In this document: in pieces, positions 16,762-24,535 of the stretch | How the letters are laid out: every line of letters begins with the position of its first letter | Position numbering within the stretch: position 1 is the stretch's first letter | Source: JAGMXM01 sp964458325 | GTDB taxonomy: Bacteria > Verrucomicrobiota > Verrucomicrobiia > Limisphaerales > UBA1319 | DNA length: 64,000 bases | NCBI GenBank assembly: GCA_964458325.1 | Contig: CAYWIM010000006.1 | Coordinates: 14,012-78,011, forward strand | Direction: 5' to 3' | The notes under the pieces: model-generated | What the model was told of the DNA's origin: nothing | What the model saw: the letters and a program-made list of their open reading frames with translations, nothing else | The model's database searches: none | Program-made: the position numbers and the translations under genes

Positions 16762-18630
16762 ATGAACAATCATCCACCGCTGAGGCGATGGCCCGTCTTG
16801 ATCTTGCTCGTGGCGTCGGCCCTGCTCGTCAGCGCCGACGGTTTGCCTCTGCCCTCCTATCAGTGGCCGGATTTCGTCGGTTCGGCCAACTGTGCCGCCT
16901 GTCACACGGGCCTGCAGGACGCGGCGCGGAACGACGTGTCGATCGACACGCACTGGCGGTCGACGATGATGGCCAACAGCGCCCGGGATCCATTCTGGCA
17001 AGCCAAGGTTGCCTCCGAAGTGTCGCGCAACCCGCACCTGCAAAGCGTTATCGAGGCCAAGTGCGCCACCTGCCACATGCCTTCGGCGAGGACTCAAGCC
17101 TTGGGGTTGAGCCTGCCTGTGGCCATCTCCGGCAGCGGCTTCCTCGATCCGGCCAACGCGCTGCATTCCGTTGCGATGGACGGCGTTTCGTGCGCCATGT
17201 GCCATCAGATCGCCGACCAGGCCCTGGGCCAATCCGAATCCTTCAGCGGCGGGTACGCCGTGGACACCACGACCGCATCGCCTGACCGGCTGATCTACGG
17301 CCCGTTCCCTTCGCCATTCACGGCGCAGATGCGCAATAACATCGGGTTCACACCCGTCCAGGGAATGCATGCCACCAACTCCGCCCTGTGTGGGGTCTGC
17401 CATAACTTGTGGACGCCTTACGTGGATGCCGAGGGGATTGTGCGGGGCGAGTTCCCGGAACAGATGATCTACAGCGAGTGGGAACAGAGCCAATACCGGC
17501 GGGCGCCCAATGCACGCCAATGCCAGGATTGCCACATGCCGCCGGCCGTCGGGGGCGTGAAGCTCTCGAATCGGGGCGGCCCCGGGCTGAACATGCCCGC
17601 CCGCAGCCCCTTCGGCCAGCACTTCTTCGTGGGGGCCAACACGCTGTTGCTCGACCTGTTCACCAACCAGATCGCACCGCTGGCCCTCACTGCTTCCACA
17701 GCCCACTTCAGCGCCACCCGGCAGCGCGCCATTGCCCAGCTCGAACAGCAGACGGCCCGGCTCATGGTGGCCGAGATCGGTGTCGGTTCGAATGAGCTGG
17801 CCGTCGCTCTGGTCGTGTCGAACCTCGCCGGGCACAAGCTCCCGAGCGGCTTTCCATCCCGTCGAGCCTGGCTTCACGTCTGGATTTCGGACGGGCAGGG
17901 GGCCGTGTTTTTCGAATCCGGCCGGCCTGCCCCGGACGGATCGATCGCCGGCAACGATGCCGACGCCCACCCCGCGCGATGCGAACCGCATCGGCAAGTC
18001 ATCGATCAGCCCGGCCAGGTGCAGATCTATGAAGCGATTATGCAGGACACCGGCGCCGCCATCACCCATACCTTGCTGCGCGCGGCCAGCTACCGAAAAG
18101 ACAACCGGCTGCTGCCCGCTGGATTCGACAAAACGACCGCCGGCCCCGAGATCGTCCCCACCGCGGATCCCGCCGCGGACGCCGACTTTCAAGGCGGTTC
18201 GGACCGGCTGACATACCGCGTGAAGACGGCAGGTCATCCTGGCCCGTTTGTCGTGCGCGCCGAATTGCTCTACCAAACCCTCGCCCGCGGTTTCGCCGAC
18301 GATTTGTTCGGCGACACCGGCAGCGCCGCCACCTCGTTTCAGGCCATGTTCGACGCCGCAGATCGCACGCCAGTCGCCATTGCCCAGGCCGTAGCGAATG
18401 TGGATCCTGCCGCCGCCGCCCGGATCGGGTCTCCCGAGCCATTGGCGGATGGCTCGGTCCGGCTGCCCGTGTTCGCGCCGCTCTCGAGCACGAACCGTGT
18501 CGAGACGGCTGCCGACTTCACCGGCTGGGCCACGCTGGCCACGCTGGTCCAAACGAGCAATCCAAGCTTCCTCCTCGATCCCTCGAGCCGCAATGCCGCT
18601 GCCAGGTTCTATCGCCTGCGCGCCCCGTAG
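16762..18630 (+). CDS. Exported multihaem c-type cytochrome (five CXXCH)
   Basis: 622 residues. A signal peptide (WPVLILLVASALLVSADG) is followed by five haem-binding motifs in the first 280 residues: CAACH, CATCH, CAMCH, CGVCH and CQDCH. Several are followed by MP or QI, and further histidines (HTGLQDAAR, HWRSTMMANSARDPFW) could be distal ligands. The motif spacing resembles the cytochrome c-554/multihaem family, periplasmic or surface redox proteins. The second half is haem-free and beta-rich, with HKLPSGFPSRRAWLHVWI. The protein ends in FYRLRAP, the tail seen on other exported proteins of this phylum. Transcription is predicted from the sigma54 promoter directly upstream, opposite to the small exported protein gene. 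Confidence 0.85.
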   Translation: MNNHPPLRRWPVLILLVASALLVSADGLPLPSYQWPDFVGSANCAACHTGLQDAARNDVSIDTHWRSTMMANSARDPFWQAKVASEVSRNPHLQSVIEAKCATCHMPSARTQALGLSLPVAISGSGFLDPANALHSVAMDGVSCAMCHQIADQALGQSESFSGGYAVDTTTASPDRLIYGPFPSPFTAQMRNNIGFTPVQGMHATNSALCGVCHNLWTPYVDAEGIVRGEFPEQMIYSEWEQSQYRRAPNARQCQDCHMPPAVGGVKLSNRGGPGLNMPARSPFGQHFFVGANTLLLDLFTNQIAPLALTASTAHFSATRQRAIAQLEQQTARLMVAEIGVGSNELAVALVVSNLAGHKLPSGFPSRRAWLHVWISDGQGAVFFESGRPAPDGSIAGNDADAHPARCEPHRQVIDQPGQVQIYEAIMQDTGAAITHTLLRAASYRKDNRLLPAGFDKTTAGPEIVPTADPAADADFQGGSDRLTYRVKTAGHPGPFVVRAELLYQTLARGFADDLFGDTGSAATSFQAMFDAADRTPVAIAQAVANVDPAAAARIGSPEPLADGSVRLPVFAPLSSTNRVETAADFTGWATLATLVQTSNPSFLLDPSSRNAAARFYRLRAP

Positions 18631-18820
18631 CCCTCCTCGGCTGCGGGCTCGCGCGCTGTCCCGGCGCGCGTCGCAGGAGCATCCGGCGGGGTGGCGCCCG
18701 CACCCGCAGGCGAGACGCCTGCGCCACAAACGCCGGCAGCCGGCACTCGGCCTCCCGCCGCTCGGCAGCGGCGGCTATTGCATATCTCCATATTCTCCAA
18801 CATCCTCATGGCTGGCGGAC

Positions 18821-20164
18821 ATGAGCAGCGATTTACTCGATTTCATACCCGATGGGGTGTTCACCGTGGATGCCGACTGGCACATCACGCGGTTCAACCG
18901 CGCCGCGGAGCAGATCACGGGCATTCGCCAGGAGGAAGCGATCGGGCGGCGCTGCTGCGACGTGTTCCATGCGAGCATCTGCGAGAGCGCCTGCACGTTG
19001 AGGCGGACCCTGGCGACCGGCAGGCCGGTCGTGAACCAGGTGGTGTATATCGTCGATGCCCACGGGCGGCGGATCCCCATCAGCATCTCGACCGCGGTCC
19101 TCCGCGACGCCGGGGGCAAGGTGGCGGGCGGGATTGAATGTTTCCGGGATTTGCGGATCGTCGAGGAGCTCCACCGCCAGGCCGAGGCGCAGGATCAGTT
19201 CGCCGACATCATCGGCCGCAGCGCGGCGATGCAGCGCCTTTTCGAGCTCCTCCCGGCGATCGCCCAGAGCGACAGCACGGTCCTGATCGAAGGGGCCAGC
19301 GGCACGGGCAAAGAGCTCTTTGCACGCGCCATCCACAACCTGTCCCGGCGCCGGGAAAAGAGGTTCGTGGCGGTCAACTGCGGCGCGCTGCCGGACACGC
19401 TGCTCGAGTCCGAGCTCTTTGGATACAAGGCCGGCGCGTTTACCGACGCCCGGCGCGACAAGCCCGGCCGGTTCGCCCTGGCCGAAGGAGGCACTCTGTT
19501 CCTGGACGAGATCGGAGACGTCTCGCCCGCCATGCAGGTGCGCCTGCTCCGGGTCTTGCAGGAGCGATCCTACGAGCCGCTCGGGTCCGTCGAGCCGGTC
19601 CGGGCGGATGTGCGGTTCGTCGCCGCCACCCACCGATCGCTGAGCCAATGGGTGCGCGAAGGCAAGTTCCGCGAGGATCTGTTCTATCGGATCCACGTCA
19701 TCCGACTGGAGCTGCCCTCCCTTCGGGATCGCCGCGAGGACATCCCCTTGCTGATCGATCGGTTCATCGCGCTCTTCAATCGCCGCCAGGGCAAGGACAT
19801 CCACGGCGTCTCCGACGATGTCTTGGCCCGGCTCATGGAACACGATTTCCCGGGCAACGTGCGCGAACTCGAGAACATCATCGAACACGCCTTCGTGCTC
19901 TGCAAGGGCGGCTTGATCAAAATGGCTCACCTGCCCGTCCAATTACGGCCGGCAAGCGCCGCCCAGCGGGCCGATAAATCCCATCGGATGACGCTCCGCG
20001 CGATGGAGGAGATGATGATCCGAGATGCCCTCCGCCGGAGCGATGGCAGTCGTGCCAAGACAGCTCGCGAGCTGGGCATCGATCCCAGCACTCTGTTCCG
20101 AAAGATCCGGTCGATCCGATCGTCCGCGCATCCCCCCGATGCGCCCGAGTCTCCCGCCGGATAG
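18821..20164 (+). CDS. PAS-domain sigma54 activator with cysteine cluster
   Basis: 447 residues from ATG 18821 (the open frame reaches back into the cytochrome gene). PAS domain about 1-112, with Cys45, Cys46, Cys54 and Cys58 in CCDVFHASICESAC. Such a cluster is known in redox-sensing activators; OrpR of Desulfovibrio has an Fe-S cluster in its PAS domain. AAA+ domain about 127-360: Walker A GASGTGKE (158-165), loop GAFTDA (205-210), Walker B GGTLFLDEIGD. C-terminal Fis-type HTH (DGSRAKTARELGIDPSTLFR). It converges on the second activator. By position it is a good candidate to control the thioredoxin/Hdr operon or the NifX operon. Confidence 0.9.
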   Translation: MSSDLLDFIPDGVFTVDADWHITRFNRAAEQITGIRQEEAIGRRCCDVFHASICESACTLRRTLATGRPVVNQVVYIVDAHGRRIPISISTAVLRDAGGKVAGGIECFRDLRIVEELHRQAEAQDQFADIIGRSAAMQRLFELLPAIAQSDSTVLIEGASGTGKELFARAIHNLSRRREKRFVAVNCGALPDTLLESELFGYKAGAFTDARRDKPGRFALAEGGTLFLDEIGDVSPAMQVRLLRVLQERSYEPLGSVEPVRADVRFVAATHRSLSQWVREGKFREDLFYRIHVIRLELPSLRDRREDIPLLIDRFIALFNRRQGKDIHGVSDDVLARLMEHDFPGNVRELENIIEHAFVLCKGGLIKMAHLPVQLRPASAAQRADKSHRMTLRAMEEMMIRDALRRSDGSRAKTARELGIDPSTLFRKIRSIRSSAHPPDAPESPAG

Positions 20165-20362
20165 AGCTGTTGCCAGTCCAGATGGCCATGGCCAGCCCGG
20201 GAGAATCGGCCCCTTCCGGCCTCAGAAGAACTCCAGCGAGATCCGATGCATGATGGCGCCCGCTTGGCGATAACGATCGAAGAGGGCATTCAGCCGATCG
20301 CACAAGCCGCTTTCATCCAGTTCAGGTATGGGGTGCGTCAGCTTCATAACACTCTCTTTCCC

Positions 20363-21781
20363 TCAACCTATAGCACAGGATCCCGGGATCGCGCCGGAGG
20401 CAGGATCCGCTTGGGGGGGGCGTTTCATCCATCGCCAGATCGTGGTGCGGTCTACCCCCAGCCGCCGGGCGGCCTCGGCGCGGTTCTGGCGGCACTCCGT
20501 GAGCAGCCGTTCCAGTTCTTCGCGGGTGGGTGGCTCGACCGAGGATTTCCGTGAAATAGGCTCGAGCAGCGCGCTCTCCTTCGGATCGGACTTGCGGCAC
20601 AGCTGTTCCCGGAGATGCGTCAAGCGGATCTCCACCGGGAGGTCGAACAAGCCGATCTCTGTGCCCGTGCAGGTGACAAAGGCGTGTTCGATGGCGTTTT
20701 CCAACTCCCGCACGTTGCCCGGCCAGCAGAAGTCCATCAGAATGCGGCGGACATCCGCGGACAGCGCCTGGATTGTCTTGCCGGTCTGGCGGTTGAAAAT
20801 CTCCATGAAATGCTGGGCCAGCAAGAGAATATCGGTGCCGCGCTCGCGCAAGGGAGGCAGGTGGATCGGAAAGACGTTCAGGCGGTAGAACAAGTCGGCC
20901 CGAAACCGCCCCGCCTCGACCAACCCGTGCAGATCCCGGTGCGTGGCGGTGATGATCCGGACATCCGCGCGGCGGGTTTGGTTCTCTCCGAGCCGCTCGA
21001 ATTCGCGGTGCTGGACGACTCGCAGCAGCTTGACTTGCATGAGCGGGCTCAAGTCGCCGATCTCGTCGAGCATCAAGGTGCCGCGATGCGCCATTTCGAA
21101 TCGCCCCGGCTTGTCTTTGGCAGCGCCCGTGAATGCGCCTTTGGCGTGCCCGAACAGCTCGCTCTCGAGCAGAGTCTCCGGCAAGGCGGCGCAATTGAGT
21201 TTGACCATGGGGCCGCGGGAGCGGCGGCTCCTTTCGTGGATCTCTTCCGCCACCAGCTCCTTGCCCGTGCCGGTCTCCCCAACAATCAAAATGGTCGAGT
21301 CGGACTCGGCGGCCAGCCGGATGCGATCACGCACCTCCTCCATCGCCGCGCTCTTGCCCACCAGCTTGCCGGCCGCTGCTTTTTCCGCGGAATGCGCTTG
21401 CAGCCGCGCCAGCCGGCTCTCGAGCGCTTTCAAGGGGCGCAAGTCGCTGAAAGTCAGAACGCTGCCCATGAGGCATCCGTCATCGCCGACGAGAGGAGAG
21501 GTTGCTTTCAAGACCGGCACGCGGCCGCCATCGCACCGTTCGATGCGGCACTCCTCCAAACGCGGGATCGTCAATGCCAGGCCGATGGGCGCCTTCGAAG
21601 AACCGTAGACGCGATGGCAGTCAGCATGGAGCAAACCAATGTCATGACCCGTGACCTCGATGGCCCGATAACCCGTGAGGATTTCCATGGCCTGATTCCA
21701 TGCTTGAATGACCGAATGGCGGTCGACGACCACCAGGCCGTGCGGCAGGCTTTCGATGATGGTCTGCCAATTCAAGTTCAT
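20363..21781 (-). CDS. PAS-domain sigma54 activator, divergent from the Trx/Hdr operon
   Basis: 472 residues. PAS domain about 1-115 with Cys55, Cys78 and Cys83. AAA+ domain about 138-375: Walker A GETGTGKE, canonical GAFTGA loop and LMLDEIGDLS as Walker B. The Fis-type HTH near the C-terminus is CRQNRAEAARRLGVDRTTIW. It is transcribed away from the thioredoxin operon and shares a roughly 290-bp control region with it. It is therefore the first choice as activator of the promoter at 22041-22056. No convincing sigma54 promoter was found for the activator itself. Its 3' end faces the other activator across a 198-bp gap in which I see no gene. Confidence 0.9.
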   Translation of the reverse strand: MNLNWQTIIESLPHGLVVVDRHSVIQAWNQAMEILTGYRAIEVTGHDIGLLHADCHRVYGSSKAPIGLALTIPRLEECRIERCDGGRVPVLKATSPLVGDDGCLMGSVLTFSDLRPLKALESRLARLQAHSAEKAAAGKLVGKSAAMEEVRDRIRLAAESDSTILIVGETGTGKELVAEEIHERSRRSRGPMVKLNCAALPETLLESELFGHAKGAFTGAAKDKPGRFEMAHRGTLMLDEIGDLSPLMQVKLLRVVQHREFERLGENQTRRADVRIITATHRDLHGLVEAGRFRADLFYRLNVFPIHLPPLRERGTDILLLAQHFMEIFNRQTGKTIQALSADVRRILMDFCWPGNVRELENAIEHAFVTCTGTEIGLFDLPVEIRLTHLREQLCRKSDPKESALLEPISRKSSVEPPTREELERLLTECRQNRAEAARRLGVDRTTIWRWMKRPPQADPASGAIPGSCAIG

Positions 21782-21871
21782 CGATCGCCATCAAGCCTAC
21801 ACGGAGATCCGGCGTTCGTCGAGTGGGCCGGGCTTGCTGTTTCCAGCCTGCGCGAAGGCAGATAACCGCGC

Positions 21872-21959
21872 GTTGCAGGCAACGCTGCATGCAACGGTGC
21901 AACCGGGCAGAGCGCCGTGAACCCTCGAGCGCACAACCGGGCAGACAGGTTGCGCGCTC
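21872..21959. promoter_or_regulatory. Candidate activator-binding region between PAS activator and Trx operon
   Basis: Two kinds of dyad are present. GTTGCAGGCAAC (21872-21883) is followed by overlapping TGCATGCAAC and a GGTGCAAC half site. An 11/12 inverted repeat, GAGCGCACAACC (21927-21938) and GGTTGCGCGCTC (21948-21959), is centred about 112 bp upstream of the -12 element. The distance and symmetry fit an enhancer for a sigma54 activator. Confidence 0.55.
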
Positions 21960-22040
21960 CTGTTTTCGGCAGGCATTTTCCACGATAATCGACGTATTTC
22001 ACTCTCTCCGCCAACCGCGCCCCCGATGTGATCCCAAGGT

Positions 22041-22056
22041 TGGCATGGCACTTGCC
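22041..22056 (+). promoter_or_regulatory. Sigma54 promoter of the thioredoxin/Hdr/Qmo-like operon
   Basis: TGGCATG-GCAC-TTGCC matches the -24/-12 consensus at all key positions. The -12 C is at 22055, so the start should be near 22067, only about three bases before ATG 22070. Any start upstream of this promoter can be excluded. Confidence 0.82.
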
Positions 22057-22069
22057 TATCGAGATTGCG

Positions 22070-22450
22070 ATGAACCGAAGCAGTGAGTCAGAAACCCTTC
22101 ACGTGGTTGAACTCGGCCCCGCGGAGTTGGATGCCTTCATCCGGGTTGGTGTTGTGCTGGTCGATTTCTGGGCGCCGTGGTGCGGCCCATGTCGCATGCA
22201 GGCGCCGGTGCTCGAGCAGGCAGCGATCGCCCTGGCGCAACGGGCCCGGGTGGGCAAGGTCAATGTGGACGAGCATCCCCAGATCGCCCAGCGGTATCGG
22301 ATCGCCGGGATTCCTACCTTGCTGCTTTTCAAGGAGGGCCGCCTGGTTCGCCAGCTTGTCGGGGTCCAATCTGCCTCCGTTCTGATCTCCGCTCTCGAAT
22401 CCCTGGTCGAGTCAACGCCGAATGAGTCAGTCAACCCATCCCAACCATGA
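22070..22450 (+). CDS. Thioredoxin-family protein
   Basis: 126 residues from ATG 22070, which lies almost at the predicted sigma54 start point. If a normal leader is needed, GTG 22103 would give a 115-residue thioredoxin. Active site WCGPC in VLVDFWAPWCGPCRMQAP, the cis-proline segment AGIPTLLLF, and a normal domain length. There is no signal peptide, so it is cytoplasmic. It overlaps the TusA-like gene by four bases (ATGA) and opens the operon, so it may reduce or deliver sulfur to the TusA/DsrE/Hdr proteins that follow. Confidence 0.88.
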   Translation: MNRSSESETLHVVELGPAELDAFIRVGVVLVDFWAPWCGPCRMQAPVLEQAAIALAQRARVGKVNVDEHPQIAQRYRIAGIPTLLLFKEGRLVRQLVGVQSASVLISALESLVESTPNESVNPSQP

Positions 22451-22698
22451 CACAGAACCTGAACGAACTCGTGGCCGCCAAGATCGCCGATGCGCGCGGC
22501 AGCGCCTGCCCGGGGCCGCTCCTGGAAGCCAAGAAAGCCATCGGCGGCGTGCCGGTGGGGCAAATCGTGGAAGTGCAATCCAACGATCCCGGCTCGCGCA
22601 ACGATCTTCCGGCCTGGGCCCAGCGGGTTGGCCACGAATATCTCGGCTGCCTGGAGGCGGACGGATACGACCGCCATTTTGTGCGCCGCAAGAAGTGA
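22447..22698 (+). CDS. TusA-like sulfurtransferase
   Basis: 83 residues. The family signature is present near the N-terminus: DARGSACPGPLLEAKKAI, with the catalytic Cys in the CPGP motif. VGQIVEVQSNDPGSRNDLPAWAQR follows, typical of the TusA/SirA fold. TusA proteins carry persulfide sulfur between partners such as DsrE and rhodaneses. Two DsrE-like genes lie later in the same operon, supporting that role here. Start chosen from the ATGA overlap with thioredoxin. Confidence 0.88.
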   Translation: MTQNLNELVAAKIADARGSACPGPLLEAKKAIGGVPVGQIVEVQSNDPGSRNDLPAWAQRVGHEYLGCLEADGYDRHFVRRKK

Positions 22699-22710
22699 TC
22701 GAGTGATGGG

Positions 22711-23190
22711 ATGAGTTCCGGCTATCAGCCCAAGATCGTGGTCCTGGCCACGGTGGCATGCGCTTATCCCGGCGCAGACGCCGTGGGCAAAGCCCACCTC
22801 GAATACCCGGCCAACATCAGCATCCTCCGCGTACCTTCGCCCGTGCTCTTCCCTGAGGATTTCTATCTGCGGGCGTTTGCCAAGGGCGTCGACGGCATCC
22901 TGGTGGCGTCCTGCGGCACGGATTGTCCTTACGAAGGCGTTTACCAGAAGCTATCGCGCCGGATCGACCGGCTCATCCGGCGCATGAAGGCGGGCGGCCT
23001 GGAGATCGAGCGGCTGCGCCTGACGGCCATCTGCACGGTTTGCATCAAGGCATTTCTTAAGGAGGTCAACCAGATGAACGATAAGCTGGGCGCCTTGGGC
23101 CCGGTCAATGCCCAGACAGCCGCTGCGTTGTGGAGGCAATCGGTGGAGGATCTGCGCGCCACCGGCGGATTGCCCGCGCCAATGGCATAG
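22711..23190 (+). CDS. MvhD/FlpD-like iron-sulfur electron-transfer subunit
   Basis: 159 residues of the MvhD/FlpD (hydrogenase/heterodisulfide reductase delta) family. Recognisable parts are CAYPGADAVGKAH, FAKGVDGILVASCGTDCPYEGVYQ and the helical CTVCIKAFLKEV. In canonical MvhD the [2Fe-2S] ligands include an N-terminal CXXC and a Cys in a MCSGR-type motif. Here the first pair is reduced to one Cys and the second reads VPSPVLFPED without Cys. The cluster may be missing or differently bound. The family passes electrons between an electron donor and HdrA. It stands directly before two HdrA-like genes. Confidence 0.82.
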   Translation: MSSGYQPKIVVLATVACAYPGADAVGKAHLEYPANISILRVPSPVLFPEDFYLRAFAKGVDGILVASCGTDCPYEGVYQKLSRRIDRLIRRMKAGGLEIERLRLTAICTVCIKAFLKEVNQMNDKLGALGPVNAQTAAALWRQSVEDLRATGGLPAPMA

Positions 23191-23194
23191 CCGT

Positions 23195-24535
23195 ATGGAC
23201 GATCCGCGCCCAGCTCTTATGCCGGTGGACGTTGTGGTGGTCGGCGGCGGCATCGCGGGTCTCCAGGCCGCGCTGGACCTGGCCGATCAGGATTATCGGG
23301 TGCTGGTGGTCGAGCGGCAGCCCAGCATCGGGGGCAAGATGATTGCCCTGAGCAAGACATTCCCGACGCTCGATTGCTCGAGCTGCATCGCCACGCCGAA
23401 GATGTCCGCCGCGTTTCATCACCCTCGCATCGAGATTCGAACCTCGACCGAGGTGGAGCGGATCGAATCGCGCGACGGTTCGCGCCGGGTGCACCTCTGC
23501 AAGAAGCCGACCTGCGTGGTGGACTCGCTATGCATCGGCTGCCGGCTGTGCGAGTACGCCTGCCCGGTCGAGTATCCGGATCCGTTCGAGGAAGGTCTGG
23601 GCGCCCAGCGGGCCATCGCCGTCCCGTTCACCAACGCGCTGCCCCAAAAGGCGGTGCTGGATCCCGCTCATTGCATCGCCTGCGGCGCCTGCATCAAGGC
23701 ATGCCCGACCGATGCCATTCGGTTCGATCAGCAGGAGGAGCGCGTCGTGATCGAGGCTGGGGCCGTGGTGCTGGCCACGGGCTTCGAACTGAATCCCCTC
23801 GAGCTCAAGCCCGAGTACGGCGCTGCCAAATCCCGGAACATCCTCTCGCCCATGCAGCTCGAACGCTTGCTCGCGCCGCACGGACCCTACGGGAGAGTGT
23901 TGCGGCCTTCGGATGGCAAGGTGCCCGGCAACGTGGCCTTTGTCCTCTGTGCCGGCTCGCGCGACGAAAGCATCGGGGTGCCCTACTGCTCGCGCATTTG
24001 CTGCATGTATTCCATCAAGGAGGCCATGCTGCTCTCCGGCGCCCTGCCCATCGCCGACATCACGATCTATTACATGGACATCCGGGCGTTTGGCAAAGGG
24101 CACGAGCAATTCTATCAGAACGCCCAAGCGATGGGCATCGGCTTCATCAAAGGCAAAGTGGCCCGGATCGACCTGGCGGACCAGGATGACCTTTCCCTGC
24201 GCGTCGAGATGGAGGAGGAGGGCGGCCGGGTCGAAGAGCGCCGGCACGACTTGGTCATTCTGGCCCAAGGCGCCATCCCCATCCTCAACCCCGCCCCCGG
24301 ATTAGGGGTGCCTACCGCCCCCGACGGGTTCCTCCACCAACCCGACGTGGCGCGCGTCACGCGCACCGCCCTCGAGGGCGTGTTCGCCGCCGGAGCGGCC
24401 CTCGGTCCCAAGGATATCGTGGACAGCATCGTCGAGGCCGGCGCCGCAGCCATGGAGGCCGCACGGTTCCTCGCGGCGCGTCCCCCAGCGGGCTCGAGCA
24501 AACCGGGCCCCGAATCTCGGCTTGTCCCAGCATGA
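23195..24535 (+). CDS. HdrA/QmoA-like flavoprotein with two 4Fe-4S clusters
   Basis: 446 residues from ATG 23195, five bases after the MvhD-like stop. N-terminal FAD-binding VVVVGGGIAGLQAALDLA, then the HdrA-typical LDCSSCIATPKMS. Two [4Fe-4S] motifs follow: CIGCRLCEYACPVEYPD and CIACGACIKACPTDAI. VLCAGSRDE and YCSRICCMYSIKEAML, with conserved cysteines, are also found in QmoA and HdrA. It is cytoplasmic and expected to move electrons among MvhD, the second HdrA-like protein and the membrane subunit. The short length and the absence of an extra N-terminal domain are like QmoA. Confidence 0.88.
   Translation: MDDPRPALMPVDVVVVGGGIAGLQAALDLADQDYRVLVVERQPSIGGKMIALSKTFPTLDCSSCIATPKMSAAFHHPRIEIRTSTEVERIESRDGSRRVHLCKKPTCVVDSLCIGCRLCEYACPVEYPDPFEEGLGAQRAIAVPFTNALPQKAVLDPAHCIACGACIKACPTDAIRFDQQEERVVIEAGAVVLATGFELNPLELKPEYGAAKSRNILSPMQLERLLAPHGPYGRVLRPSDGKVPGNVAFVLCAGSRDESIGVPYCSRICCMYSIKEAMLLSGALPIADITIYYMDIRAFGKGHEQFYQNAQAMGIGFIKGKVARIDLADQDDLSLRVEMEEEGGRVEERRHDLVILAQGAIPILNPAPGLGVPTAPDGFLHQPDVARVTRTALEGVFAAGAALGPKDIVDSIVEAGAAAMEAARFLAARPPAGSSKPGPESRLVPA

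Noticed and set aside
16711..18729. 672-codon open frame on the minus strand
   Set aside because: It is the shadow of the multihaem cytochrome gene, whose plus-strand frame has five CXXCH motifs and a signal peptide; the minus-strand product has no recognisable domain.
18631..18820. Promoter for the PAS activator at 18821
   Set aside because: The 190-bp gap is filled with GC-rich inverted repeats; no -24/-12 or good -35/-10 pair could be aligned at correct spacing.
22028..22069. GTG start for thioredoxin at 22028
   Set aside because: It would put the sigma54 promoter inside the coding region; thioredoxin length also favours 22070 or 22103.
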